From: Limnanthes douglasii subsp. nivea
Taxonomy: Eukaryota; Streptophyta; Magnoliopsida; Brassicales; Limnanthaceae
Direction: 5' to 3'
Length of the DNA: 64,000 nt
NCBI GenBank assembly: GCA_036936605.1
Contig: JAUPFV010000001.1
Span: 211,031,138 to 211,095,137, forward strand
The notes beneath the pieces were generated by a model. The model made no database searches, had not been told where the DNA came from, and worked only from the letters and a program-made list of their open reading frames with translations. The position numbers were made by a program, and so were the translations under genes. Of this stretch, positions 1 through 12,230 are shown one piece after another. Every line of letters starts with the position of its first letter. Position 1 is the first letter of the stretch.

Positions 1-866
1 TACATTATCCCACTATCTCCTAATAACCCTGCACTCGATGGTGTGCTAGGTCATGGGTCTAATGTTCCGTTTCCACATCTGTATAATGTCATGTTATCAT
101 CTTTAGTGGTCTCGTATGCGTAATAATTGGTCGCCAACCAATAACCTCGGTTGGCGACCCTCTGGACATTCTTCGCAGTATAATATGGTTTTTACATGGA
201 TGTCATCAAAGGTCGTGCTTAACTTAGAGATGCCCCTCCAACTTCGTTGTATGACCGACTCTATCTCATTCGATGAACATAATCAGGTGGGAGGGTTAAG
301 CTTTATCAATCAAAGGACAAGACATTAGTTTGCTTCTATTCCATGTGATTGCCACATGTATTATACATGAATTGTCTTTCATGCATAATGTTAAGCGTCC
401 ATTCGTCAATGTTAGTTACCAACCACCACGTATCACAAATTATGTACCTATATCTGACAAATGCAGTCGCTAGTTACGTGGTTAACCAAAATGGCACTTT
501 GTATCTTCTTTGTCATTTGATTCATGTGCCCCTTGATTTCTTTACAACCCATAAACTTTTTTTTGAGCCCATATGTTTTATTGGCCCCTTATTTTCTTTG
601 CTTTCAAAAGAATCTAAGTTGTAATACACTTACTTGTAAAAGCTTTTTTGTTATTCTAAATCACTTTTGTAGAGAAAGTAAGTTCTTGTTTGTGCTTGTT
701 TTTATTTCCCATCTTCTCATTTTCAAAAATAGTAGCAAGGTAAATATCGAAACGCCGTGCTCATCTATTTCATTTTTTTTATTTTATTATATTTTTTTTA
801 TTAATAGTATTGTAGTGACCTTTAGATGCCCTGAACATTTTCCTGGAAACCAAAAATTCTTTTGTT
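1..866. other. no supported gene
   Basis: AT-rich sequence with short open frames that lack recognisable motifs. The T-rich stretch at about 540-860 just before the next feature could be its 5' flank. Nothing here can be assigned to a family by eye. Confidence 0.5.
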
Positions 867-3220
867 ATGGCTTTTCCATCTTCTGACATCAACTTCTCTA
901 TTTACCCCAATAAATTCCTTGCAAAGGAGCTTCAAAGAAGGAAAAGCTACTACAAACTCTCTCACAATTCTTCTATCGGTGGATAAGGTGGAAGATAAAT
1001 GATTCTTAGATAGTTACTTTGATTGTTTGGCCCCCTTTCATAAATTCCTTAGCAACGAAGGTCATCGTAGATTTAAGATAGTTTATCATTTTCCAGAAGT
1101 AGTAGTGACCAGACTTTCAGAGCATGGTGAGCATCCTAATCACGTTCAAGAGGGGGAAACTTGCTTTAACACAAATCTTTTTTATCAAGCTTGATTAACA
1201 AGTTTTTTGGATATATTAGCATATTTCCTATGAAGCTAACAACTAATGGTTGTTGTTTACTTCTTAGCATTTTAGTTAGTTCAAAACATTTAAACATCAA
1301 GATCAGCCTAACAAAGTCTTTAGCTAACATTGATATTTATAAGCTATTGAAGACCCTCTACTATATATATCTGTAACGAGTGTAATGTTTTTAACTTACT
1401 CGAATCTGATAAGCACTTGAAGCATTCTTTTATTTTTGTTTCTGGTAATTGGGAGCATTTCGTTAGAAAGAACAATATTCAGTTAGAAAGTAGATTGATG
1501 AGTACATGTAAGCATATAACTAGTTTTTCATTTCAAATTAAGATGGTACTATTTCTTTTGTGGTGTGTTGTTCTATATTTTTTTGCTTGTTGAATGTATA
1601 GATTCAAGAAAATATCAAGAGCTTTGGAGGAAAATTTATGGCAAGCGCGAAGTAAACCCATTAGAGAAATTATTTGTTGTTGCATATCCCGTGTGACAAC
1701 TCAAGTATCTTCGTTTATTTCCTCCCGTTAATTTTATTCTAGCTGGTCTATGACCTATACCGGAGATCACAGTATCACATGATGGATCATCGTAAGTGGA
1801 GACTTGCCCACTATTTATGATGTGTGATCAATATTTCTTGAGAGGGTATATAACAGGACCCGACAGATGTTGGGCTAGAGCTTCCCCTGAGAAGGGTTAG
1901 TAAGGACTGTGGGGAGGCACCTGAAGCCTCAGTGGTAATGAAACAAATTTTTAGGAAAGCCAATGTTCTGGAGTCCAAACCAAAAAAGATGAAGAAGGTA
2001 ACCCATATTTTTAATAATACATGTCCTTCTGACACTACATGGACTATGCCGGCATCTGACCAGAGGGGTTCTAATGACTGCATGGTGCTCTCTCATTGGA
2101 GAAATATTGATGAAATGACGGGATAATGTAGTCCATTTACCGGTGGTTTTTTTAGGAAGAAGAGGGAATTATGGAAGAAGGGAGCCCCAATTAGTGGTCA
2201 ACAAGAAGAGACAGAGGGCCAGGCAAAACCTGGGTTGGACAATATGGAAATGGTGGTGAGTGCTACCTCTTTGTCTATTCACAAAATCCTATTGTCTCTA
2301 ATGCCGATCTCTTGTCTCTTCCTCTTGCTAATGATTATACAAATATAGGGGGACCCTTCTTACGAGGTGAACAACGTCGGATCTGTGGGCGAAGTTCCAC
2401 CATTGGGCCTCATGTTTATAGAGAATCATCAAATTTCTGAGTTGGCGAACGACCTCTATCAATTCGCATGTCGAAGCCCTTTATGCTTATCTTTCACCAA
2501 TTAAAACACTACCTAGAGATGACGTAATACAACAATATGTCAATGACATATATTTTACAACATCAATTGAAATTGGTTGTGGAGGTAAACTTTTGTACAA
2601 AATTACTTATTATTGGTGACTTCAAAATTATTTTATTTATCTTATTATACGTTTCTTCCATGAATACTTTTTTATAGAGTCGCCATAATTCAACGGTGTT
2701 GGCGTACCATAAGATGACCCTTGACGATGTTAAGGCCATGACAAACTTCAAATTGGAGCCATTAGTATTTGGTTCTGATAAGTCTCTTAATGCTGAATTC
2801 TCGTGCTACAAGCGAACATATGGTACTTTAAAACTTTGTTGTGAGAAGATGATGAAAGAGAAGGCACACCTGGGTGATCGTTGACTTCCCTTACCTCTTA
2901 AGAGAATAGCCAAAAAACAAAGGTTGCATATTTGGTGGCACATAACGAGACTCTTGCCAAGTGATCCATAGAAGTAATATCATAGAATTCAAGGTTGCTC
3001 GTCAAGGTTGAAGAGTCCATCATTGTAAGCTGTAACGTTCGACCAGAGATTTATACTCTTTGGGCAGAGCTATCTCGATTAAGGTCAGAACTGGAGCATG
3101 TTCAAAAGTATTCTTGTGATCATGTTACCAAGGCCTATGCTATTAGGCAGAGGGATGCATTAGGGACTACTCAAAGAAATTTGGAAAAATTTCAAAAATA
3201 CACCATTATCGAGTTGTAGA
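867..3220 (+). pseudogene. degenerate gypsy-type accessory ORF (PF04195-like)
   Basis: Several plus-strand segments, scattered over three frames, read like the plant 'putative gypsy type transposon' domain (PF04195) that sits in extra ORFs of some Ty3/gypsy elements. An ATG at 867 opens a short frame. Around 1085-1180 a segment reads PEVVVTRLSEHGEHPNHVQ. Around 1415-1480 another reads FIFVSGNWEH, resembling the aromatic-rich 'ffVsGdWe' stretch of the family. Segments at 1932-2126 and 2696-2884 are unassigned. The segment at 2995-3219 is rich in Leu, Glu, Arg and Lys with heptad-like spacing, which suggests a coiled coil. Stops and frame changes separate all pieces, so it is dead or heavily spliced. 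It is not close in sequence to the copies at 30.4 and 45 kb. The family call is from memory of the domain pattern and is tentative. Confidence 0.4.
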
Positions 3221-3422
3221 GAACGAACCCTAACTTGGAAGTAGGGCATCTTAACGGACTAGTATAAGAGGATGAGATGTCATAGATAACAAACGATAAA
3301 GAGAAGGAAGATGATGTCGAGAAGTTACCTATAGTGGTGAGGGTGTATCTGTTCCTGGTGGGCTTGGTCCACATATTCCGCTTTCGTATATAAGGAAGAA
3401 CAATACGATCTCAATACTAGTA

Positions 3423-3903
3423 TGATATTGTCCGCTTTGGCGCCCCAAAAGCCTGCACGGCTTTGGTTTTGGTCCATTTCCAAATGGCCTCATACTAGTT
3501 GAGGTATGTTTTTACTTATATACCGTTGATCCTTCCCATGTCTAACCGATGTGGGATGTGGGACTTTGGTCGCCACCCTAACAAATCCTCCTCTCAAAGA
3601 AAGTACCACTTTAGCCTCCTCTCAATTGACTTCCATCCGCCCACTCTAATCAGGTTGGCATTCTACTTGACATCAGGAGACACTACGGATGTTACTTCTC
3701 ACCTCCTATTAGACCAATCTGTTTTGTTCCTTAGCGCCACTCCCCACTCCAATCAAGTACCACCGCTTGATGAGCCACGGTCACTCCAAACTCGGATCTC
3801 TAGAGCAGATCACGTTGAGCATGGAGTCCAACTTCTTCATGTTCGACCTCCGGAAATTTCACCACCATCGCGATCCGTCTGGGCTTGGAGCTCTGATGCC
3901 ACG
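3423..3903. repeat. LTR-leader/short-LTR-element-like repeat
   Basis: It carries the pair GATATTGTCCGCTTTGG (about 3425) and CCGATGTGGGA (about 3548). From memory I associate this pair with widespread non-coding plant LTR elements. On the minus strand the block follows directly on the primer-binding-like site at 3890-3901, so it could equally be the leader of a copia element that starts at the 3904-4267 LTR. The open frame 3499-3912 has no recognisable protein motif. Confidence 0.35.
3890..3901 (-). other. primer-binding-site-like sequence (tRNA-Met type)
   Basis: The minus strand reads TGGCATCAGAGC, one base from the common copia primer site TGGTATCAGAGC. It lies 2 bases downstream of the end of the LTR at 3904-4267 in minus-strand orientation, the normal spacing for a 5' LTR. 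Confidence 0.6.
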
Positions 3904-4267
3904 TGTTGTTAAATCACTATGAAATTTATCACAAAATGTCTCAAGCACAGAACAAAAATGAAAAAAATAACAGTAAAGATAGAACACGTGAACTAACGTG
4001 GTTCGACAATTGTCTACGTCTACGGGCGCCGCCAGAGAAAAGTGTTTTACTATGATAGAAAATGGTTACAAATTTCAGATTGTGTTTTGTGTAACCATAG
4101 TAGTAAATTTATAAGGATATAAATAGACTCACTAGACAACGGGCCTAATGGGCTCATATACACTAATAAGAAAACCATTCATTACATTACAATTTACTGT
4201 CAATGACACAAAAATGTACCGCCGAGCACGGTACACTGTTAAGGCACTATTCGACTCATTCACAACA
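3904..4267 (-). repeat. copia LTR, about 364 bp
   Basis: On the minus strand it starts TGTTGTGAATGAG and ends TTTAACAACA, giving inverted TGTTGT/ACAACA ends. It lies just 3' of the copia RNase H on the same strand, as a 3' LTR would, yet a primer-binding-like site follows it, as for a 5' LTR. No second LTR of the same sequence is seen in the window. Confidence 0.55.
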
Positions 4268-4382
4268 AATCTTGCCCTTGAAGCGAATAAAATTTCTTCG
4301 CTATCAACAAAGAAATTTCTATTCTTCCGACTCACCAAATTCCCCTAAGGCATTCACTTTATACTGCGAACACCAATCCTGT

Positions 4383-6425
4383 TTAGGAACTCCCTAAACT
4401 TTCAAATTGATACTCTTTGGTTATTATATCTGCTGGATTATCGTGTCTAGACACTTTCTTCAAATCAACAATTCCCTTTGATGTTATATCACAAATAAAA
4501 TGATACGTTACATCTATGTGCTTTGTACACTCATGGTATATATGGTTCTCTGTAAGGTGTATGGCATTTTGACTATCACAAAAAAACTTTTGTAGTAGTC
4601 CTATCCAAGCCCAAATCTGCCACAAAACCTTGCAACCATATTTCCTCTTTAACTGCTTCTGTTACTGCCATGCACTTTGCCTCTTTTGTACACAACGATA
4701 CAATAGCTTGCAACTGTGCTTTCCAACTGATCGCACTCCCAGCTAGAGTAAATACATATCCTTTCAGAGATCTCTTTTTATCCATATCACCTGCAAAATC
4801 GGAATCAACAAAACCAATCAATGATCCTGCAACATGATTCAGCGTTTCACCAATATCGGTCTTGTTAAAATTTAAGACAACGTTCACAGTATTCTTAAGA
4901 TACCGAAGTATCCATTTCACTGCCTGCCGGTGTTCTTTCCCCGGACATCCCATGTACTTGCTAACTACACTAACCGCATGTGAAATATCAGGACGCGTGC
5001 ATACCATAACATACATGATACTACCAACTGCACTTGCATATGGAACCTTTGACATTTGTTCCAACTCAGCATCATCTTTGGTCGCTCCCACTGCAGACAA
5101 CTTGAAATGAGTAGCAAACGGAATGCTAACTGCCTTAGCATCAAACATGTTGAATCGTTGTAACACTTTCTCAATATAGCTTCGTTGAGACAAGTGTGAT
5201 GATTCTACATTTCAGTTCCTGATAATCTTCATACTAAGAATTTTGTTTGCTCTACCCAGATCCTTCATCTCAAAATCGACACTAAGCTCATTCTTTATCT
5301 GAACAATGTGTGAGATACTACAAGCAGTAATAAGCATATCATCCACATACAACAACAAGTAAACATAAGAATCATTTGACATCTTTTGATGACAAACATA
5401 ACTATCATATAGACTCCTCGTGAACCGTTTTGACACTATGAATGTATCAAAACGTTTGTATCATTACCTAGGTGATTGTTTCAAACCATACAGTGACGTT
5501 TTTAGCAGACAAACTTTATCTTCCATATTAGGTTCGATAAATCCCTATGGTTGTCTCATGTAGATTTGCTCATCTAATTCACCATGTAGAAATGCAGTCT
5601 TCACATCCAACTTCTTAAACTCTAAATCTTGGAAAACTACTATGGCTAACAAAACTCGAATCGAATTATGTTTCACTAATAGAGAACACACTTCATTGAA
5701 GTCGATTCATTCCTTTTGAGTAAAACCCTAAGCGACCAGTCTTGCCCTGAATCAAGATGCCTCAAACCCTGGATTACCTTCCTTTTTCTTGAACACCGAT
5801 TTACTGCCTACTATCTTCTGTCCTTTAGGCAAGTCAACAAGCTTTCATGTTTGATTTCTATGAAGAGATTCAATATTTTCCTCTATAGCACCAATCCATC
5901 GATCTGCCTCTGAACTCGTTATAGCTTCTCTGTAGCTACTAGTTTCCTGCATCTCAACTTCTTCTGCAACTGATAGAGCATATGCAGCTTGATTCACATA
6001 CCCTTTTGGAAGTCTAATATCTCTTCTTTCTCTACCTAATGTTATGCTATAGGTTATTGTTCTGCTTCAGACGCATCATCGTTACTATCATCCGATGCTG
6101 ACGCTTCACCTCCTAATTCTGGATCCACCTCAGATCCACTTAAATTATTGGACCTGCTATGAACTGATTCAACTTCAAGCTCCACCTACTCACTATAAAT
6201 CCCGATTCAACTATTTCTCCTACTTCATTCTGACTGTCTATTGAAGCAAACTCATTAAAAGTAACGTCCATACTGATGAGAAAACCTGGATACTTTAGAG
6301 AGTTACCATAACCTATATCCCTTCACTCCAGTAGCATATCCTAGAAATATGCACCTCTTTTCCTATGGCTCAAGCTTACCATCTCTCACATGAGCATATG
6401 CAGGACAAATGAACACCCTCAAATG
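4383..6425 (-). pseudogene. Ty1/copia pol remnant: integrase C-terminus, RT, RNase H
   Basis: Read on the minus strand, 6425-6250 gives the end of a copia integrase (CIFLGYATGVKGYR, the 'LGY' patch). About 5640-5460 gives RT N-terminal motifs (KLDVKTAFLHGELDEQIYM and SLYGLKQSPR). The frame at 5436-5212 holds the catalytic YVDD box (LLLYVDDML). The 205-codon frame 5193-4576 holds the thumb and start of RNase H (CTRPDISHAVS, LIGFVDSDFAGD, ISWKAQLQ). RNase H ends in another frame at 4625-4383 (DSQNAIHL, KHIDVTYHFI, ADIITK). At least one frameshift lies near 4580-4625 and another between RT segments, and stops interrupt 6250-5450. Gag, protease and most of integrase are absent; the element is cut off at about 6425 against unrelated AT-rich DNA. 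Not functional. Confidence 0.9.
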
Positions 6426-9392
6426 TTCATAATCAGCCGATGATCCAGACCAAATCTCAAAAGAAGTTTACAATCAATAGTCGTTGATGAAGACCCATAA
6501 AAGAGGCTACTTGAAATAAGCGGCGTTACTTGAAAATTATATATAAGCAACGTTACCAATGATATTATTATTTTCTCTACGGATATTATTTTAATAAAAT
6601 AAAAACTATCATATTTTATATAAATTTTAATAACAACAACAAAGTAACATTGTTTATATATTCTCAATAATATCAATAATATGTACAAAAACTTCATAAA
6701 TTAATATTTTATCATGTAAATTTTAACGATTATTACATTTTTCAACATTATAAAAAAGTTATTATATTTTTTTAAATAAATGAATAAAAAATATATTTAA
6801 CACGTATTATCTTTTAATGCAAGTTCGACGTTTCAATTCCATCTTTCTTGTCACAATACCTGAACCGTTCATCTTAATTTGTATCCATAACTAATATTTA
6901 CTGTCTTTTTCTATATATTATTGTTAATCTCCTCCTTATCTATTTTTTACTTCTAATGATCAAACTTTCTCTCGAATTTCTATCTCTAATTATTTATTTT
7001 ACTCGTCGGTTTTTAACTTCTTCACCCAATAGTTTGCTTCTTTTTATTATACAGTTATCTCCTATTCGAGGTAAGCAACTTGAACATAATTTTTAAAAAG
7101 TTATATTAGATTTAATTAATTCATATTAGATTAATTTTAATTTTAACTTTGCATCATTATCTTTTAAATGTTTCCTCCATTCTTTATATTTGAGTTAAAA
7201 ATAAAATTTAAATAACTATAAAATAAATCATAGTAGTAGTCTCCAAATACTAAAAAATAAATGTTATATTTAATTATTTTATACGTGTGAATATAATGAA
7301 TGCTATTTTTCGTTCATTTAACCATGCACCATCATTAAATGTTGACAAACTATAATGCTCTTGTTATATTTATATTTACTATATATATAATCGATTGACT
7401 TTCGATGATAAAAAACCTATTATATTTTTTAATACATTAATCAAAATAATTTATAATCATATAGTTTAAATGGATCCATCTACTAAAATTCATGAGATAG
7501 AAGAAGATTATACCAACATTTTAATAAATATTATTGGAGAAGAATTTGAATGTGGCATAGAAATTGACATTCATAGTTCAATAAACAATTATTTAAATAA
7601 AGAAGAACAAATATTTGTTCCACCATCACTAACAATATCTAAAACTTATCCGGGATTTTTTTTGAAAAAGTAACGCTATTACATATATTGAATCTTCGAA
7701 AGGTAATAAAACTATTGGAAAAGAAAGAAAGCTACCAACACCTCCTCCTCAATCACATTACTCCTCGTTACGGAAATATAAACTCTATTTTGTGTCAGTT
7801 CTAATAGTCTTCTTACTCCATTGAAACTTCGTAAGTATTATTAAATTAACTTCGTAAGTATTATTAAATTATTATGTCTGATGTTGAATTAATATCATTT
7901 AGAGAGAAATAGGAAAAAACTACTTTTATAGAGAGAAAGTCAAGAAGTAAAAAATAATTCAATCCAAAATGAGAATCCTTTCACATATTAACATTTGGTC
8001 GTTATATATAATCTCAACATAATTTATTACATAAAATGCTTTATTGCATTCTAGCCCTCGACTTTTACCTAAGAGTATAAATCTTCCTCACAACTATATA
8101 ACTTATCACACAAAATTTTACTTATTATATTTTAACCCTCAATATTTTATTTCCTTATCAATATCTACTGATTTTATTTGTTATATTTCCACTTTAGTTA
8201 AATTTTTATGATGATCATTATTCACCTTAGGAGATGAATCATTAATAAATCTTTGGTTATTTGTTGGTCGTTTAGCCCTTAACAACCAAAACTATTATTA
8301 TTCTGATGTTACCAATGTATAATTTATCTAACGCCAAATTGAACTACAAACGGAGGTATAAAATTTTACTTATATTTCATAATAATCTACAACTACTAAT
8401 TATTTTCTTATAATTTTCGTACAACTCACTCAATTCTGTTATGCTTGCTAGTAGATAAATTTCTCCCGACGATTCAAAACTTTTGAATGGTCAAACGATA
8501 CCACCTCTTCAATTTTTAGAGGGACATACAAACTTCAACAAGAAATTACATATCGAGACAAATTTTTAGACAAGTCGAAAGTTAAGTAATACGAATGATC
8601 AAAAGATAAAGGAATTTTGAAACAAAATTTGTCAACAAAAATCAAGAAAATAACCAACTTCAAATTATCACTATTATAATAAACATGAAACTTGGAGATC
8701 ACACCATTAAATAAATCAAACATAAAATGACTTAATTAAAAAAACAATAAATATTTTTTACCAGTATTATTTATGTCATTCTATCTAGAGAGTATATAAT
8801 TTGTATACTTAGACTACATGAGTTAAACAATTGTAGCTCTCGTTATTTTTAGTTTTTGATGCTTTTCAACAACAATGGAATCATTGAAAAAGGAGGATAA
8901 TCGAGTGATGCATTCGTATAAGATAGCACTATATTAACCTCCGCAGCATTGTGTCAAACGATCTTTACAATATAAAAGTAAAAAGTAAGAGTGCAAAACA
9001 GTTATGATAACATGTTCATTAATACACGACCTTTGGTCAATGGATGTTCATGGCAAAATTTATCTTAAGATCCAAACAAAACAACATCGTGCCAACCTGA
9101 AGAGAAGATACCTTATAGTGGTTTGATTCATGTAGTAATTTTATAAAAAAACTATTCTATCTATATTATTCTAACTGTTTATTTTCATTGAAATGATTTA
9201 ACATCATATAACCCTTACTCATTTTGAGAGTATAAATGGAAAAAACATGGCGCGAATTCTATTTTCTCAAGTAATTCGCTTGTTTATTATGAATTCGTAA
9301 AAGAACCGGCAGAAAAAGTATAAACCGTTAGAGATATTGAAAAAAAAAGGATAAATTATTTGGCTTAACATTCGAATTCTAACAATGCCACC
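6426..9392. other. very AT-rich intergenic sequence
   Basis: About 3 kb of strongly AT-biased DNA with homopolymer runs. The only plus frame with an ATG and non-repetitive composition is 7470-7673 (67 codons, acidic, starting MDPSTKIHEIEED). I recognise no family for it and there is no second copy in the window, so I do not call it a gene. No transposon termini found. Confidence 0.5.
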
Positions 9393-9534
9393 AAAAGCTT
9401 TTGTGACTTATCAACACTTATATTATCATCTATTCATTAAGTTATCAACTTATATTTAGGAAGGTTGTATAAAACTTTTGCGACTTATCAACACTTATAT
9501 TATCAGCTTATATTTAGGAAGGTTGTATAAAACT
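9393..9534. repeat. imperfect tandem duplication
   Basis: The stretch from CTTTTGTGACTTATCAACAC to GGAAGGTTGTATAAAACT is repeated at once (second copy from about 9471). The second copy lacks about 20 internal bases around ATCTATTCATTAAG. Confidence 0.75.
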
Positions 9535-9854
9535 AATACTCACATGCCAATATATGTTGTATGAGTATTTAAATGCATTTAAAAAAACATGAAAGTCAGA
9601 GTTAAAATCCACTGTAAAAATAATCCTTATGAAATTAGAAACCCGATACGAATCGCTTTAATAACTCGAAATGCTTGATGGGATATATATTGTTTTGCAA
9701 GTACTCATATATAGATATATAATCGCATTTATTTCATGAATCTCTTTACCTATATCAATAAAATGAAAAGTTAGTTTTCCTTTATTTTTTACCTTTCATG
9801 TAATCTATGATAGATAAAATTAAAAAGATTGACAATCGTTATTGTATCAAATGG

Positions 9855-9978
9855 TTTATTCTTTCTACTGTAGCTATTGAATAGACTAAATATCACTGAT
9901 AGTTGTACAGGTTTGTTTTATTCTTTCTACTGTAGCTATTGAATAGACTAAATATCACTGATAGTTGTACAGGTTTGT
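9855..9978. repeat. 62-bp perfect tandem duplication
   Basis: Two adjacent 62-bp units (9855-9916 and 9917-9978) read identically by eye. This suggests a recent replication-slippage or repair event in otherwise diverged AT-rich sequence. Confidence 0.9.
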
Positions 9979-10110
9979 AGTTTAGATATCTAAGTTGTAC
10001 ATGAAATTTCTTTTGAAATTATAATGTAAATAAACTCTAATCTAAGGTACAAATAACACCATTCTTTTAACTGTAATAATGTGGGCTTGATTTAATTAGC
10101 TTTAGTAACA

Positions 10111-10960
10111 TTCAAAACACCTATCGGATTTTGCTAAGGTTCTTTTGAAATTTTTCCTCCGGAAGAATTTGAAAGGCTTTTTATATCTTTTTGGTTTTTA
10201 AATTTTTTTTAAAAATTTTTTGTAGTGCGGTTTTTTCTTCGTAGGACATGTGCACTCCTTGTCTTCACATTTGATTTCAAAATAAGTCTTTCAGCACGCC
10301 TTAGTGAGTAATTTCTTGTTATTCATCATTGACTTAAAAAGTCTTGTTATTCATCATTGACTTAAAAAGCCTTTGTTGGTCGCACAGTATTTCAATCTCC
10401 GAAAGAGTTAGTTGGTGAATTTCTCATGAGATGATTCTAGCGACTTATCTCCCTGATGTTGCAATAGTCCTTTGCGCTTGGTTGAACTTCTTTAGGTTAA
10501 GATGCGATATATGTGTGCCTCAGATTAGGGTCATTATATTCGTTGAGCATATAATACTTTTTGGACATCCTCTGGTGATGATACTCAAGATTTTTGGCTT
10601 CTAGGGAACAACATCTCATTTCAAAATATTCTGGTCAAGATGTTATATCTATGAGAGAATAATCTACAATAAATTCTTAATGTATGGTTCCCAAGATGTT
10701 TGAGGCATCTTCTACTTGATAGAACTGTAACTGTCGATAGTCACCCAAAGTATGAAACCATTTTCTAAAGGATCCCTAATGCGGGAGGCAAATTCCCTCG
10801 GGACGTCTGACAGTTCAACACTATTTCTGGTCATTTGAAGATCAATCCATGCTCCAAACTCATGCAGTTTTGTTCTTCATTGGTGTGGAGGAATGCCATC
10901 AAAAGTGAACCAAGGACCCCTGTTGGTTTGAGAGGCTCTTTTTTAGATGTCAGGGGAACC
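10111..10960 (-). pseudogene. endogenous caulimovirid fragment, coat-protein region
   Basis: The sequence aligns by eye with 36,405-37,235 of the larger viral remnant, in the same orientation and at clearly high similarity with small indels. It covers the Lys-rich/zinc-knuckle end and the central coat-protein region. The zinc-knuckle coding stretch itself is mostly outside or degraded, and there is no long open frame. It ends abruptly at about 10,960, where the similarity stops. It is therefore a second, shorter and older-looking integration or a broken duplicate. Not expressed as a protein. Confidence 0.8.
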
Positions 10961-11114
10961 ATAACTGAAGTATGAGAGAGTTATGGTAAGATAATCTCAC
11001 ATTTTTGAATCACCGGGTAAAGATACGGTTTATTCTGGCCTTAAACACCGGGTTAGAAGCCATGAAGTTACCTTCAATATTATCACACCAAACGAATTTT
11101 TAGACGTACTAATA

Positions 11115-11189
11115 GGAAGCCAATTTCAATCAGACAGAAGGCAGCCAATTTCAGTCAGACAGAAGGCAACCAATTTCAGTCAAACAGAA
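11115..11189. repeat. 25-bp tandem repeat, three units
   Basis: Units at 11115-11139, 11140-11164 and 11165-11189 share the core AGCCAATTTCAGTCAGACAG with one to three changes; a partial fourth starts at 11190. Confidence 0.85.
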
Positions 11190-11400
11190 GGCAACGTATT
11201 CCGAAATACTCAGACTCTGTACTGACCTTGCCACCGAATTCCAAAAAACCATTGTATTACCAAAGAGCAGACAGTACGCACCCATAGATGGAGGAAGTCC
11301 AATCGGCATCCGTGAAGCCACTGAGGCAAAAGATCAGGACTGGACTTGATGTGAAGATGCAAAGATCAGGACTTGAGGTAAAGATCATTCTTTTACTGCC
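11190..11400 (-). pseudogene. Ty1/copia RNase H scrap
   Basis: On the minus strand about 11,330-11,200 gives LSGFTDADWTSSI, the copia RNase H 'GyTDADWAg' motif. It is followed in a shifted frame by residues resembling YCxxLGxxxVxWxS and then SISEY (compare SSAEAEY). It is about 70 codons at most, frameshifted, with no LTR found. The 25-bp array lies at its 3' side. Confidence 0.6.
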
Positions 11401-12230
11401 TTTACGTGTAGCATTAGTAGGCCCATGTTGAAACTGAGATAGTATGTGTAGGGAAAAGTATTTCGTTGGACGAGAGGGTCACCATCTGTGTTGGGAAAAG
11501 TAACAAATGCTGTCAACAACTCTATAAAGTAACAAATCACTTGTTCAGTTTCTGTTATTACCATCTCTTATATATTCATCTTTGGGGGGTGTTCAAATAT
11601 CAATATATATATATATATTGATATTAAAAGGTTTATTTATGCTTACCTAACCATAAAATATGAATCACTACTTGTTTCAGGTAAAGGAAAGATTGACGAC
11701 TTCAGTTTACTTTATCGGTAAGGATAATTGGTGTAAAATGCATATGTCATAAATTGTTCAACTATCTTACGGTTTTAACTGAAGCGATCTGAACTACTTC
11801 TAATGGTCGCATCCATCCATGATACTTCTGTCCAGGCACAGAGCTTTATTTCAATAGTAACTACTTGCTATGAGCAGGAAGAAAATCTAAGCGGCACCAG
11901 TACTATCGTTTAGGCTACAAACGCTTCTTAAATGAGATAACTACATTACGGACACCAGCACTAGCTGGTTGATCAGTAAATAAACCTACAATAAACAGAA
12001 ATTATCAACTCCTAATGGTAGTGGTATCTTCCCATTATTCGACAAAAGTGGACTGAGCTAATGAGCAAGGAGATTTGAGTGGATTGAATGGACCCGAAAA
12101 AAGGTAAACACTTCAATAAGAATGCTGGGGAAGTTTTGGAATATTAGAATTGAAATATGAAAGATATGAAAAGAATCAAAATCAAAACTTTATGAACACT
12201 GTAGGACATCTGAATGCACAAACTCTAACG
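11400..12230. other. no supported gene; module left flank
   Basis: Parts match 27,110-27,330 and 49,255-49,540, including a segment that would read SPFLLDDIEWTPKK in the copy at 27.2 kb. It may be a fragment of a gene exon that travelled with the snoRNA module. The segment 11,640-12,040 is unique to this copy. An AT palindrome lies at about 11,598-11,625. Confidence 0.4.

Noticed and set aside
3499..3912. plus-strand open frame of 137 codons
   Set aside because: It coincides with a known-looking non-coding repeat (GATATTGTCC...CCGATGTGGGA) and the primer-site-like sequence on the other strand; not protein-like in composition.
7470..7673. 67-codon acidic frame in AT-rich DNA
   Set aside because: No family recognised, no promoter elements seen and no conserved copy in the window; chance is as likely.
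11598..11625. AT palindrome as a MITE or terminator
   Set aside because: A simple (TA)n core with short arms and no target duplication.
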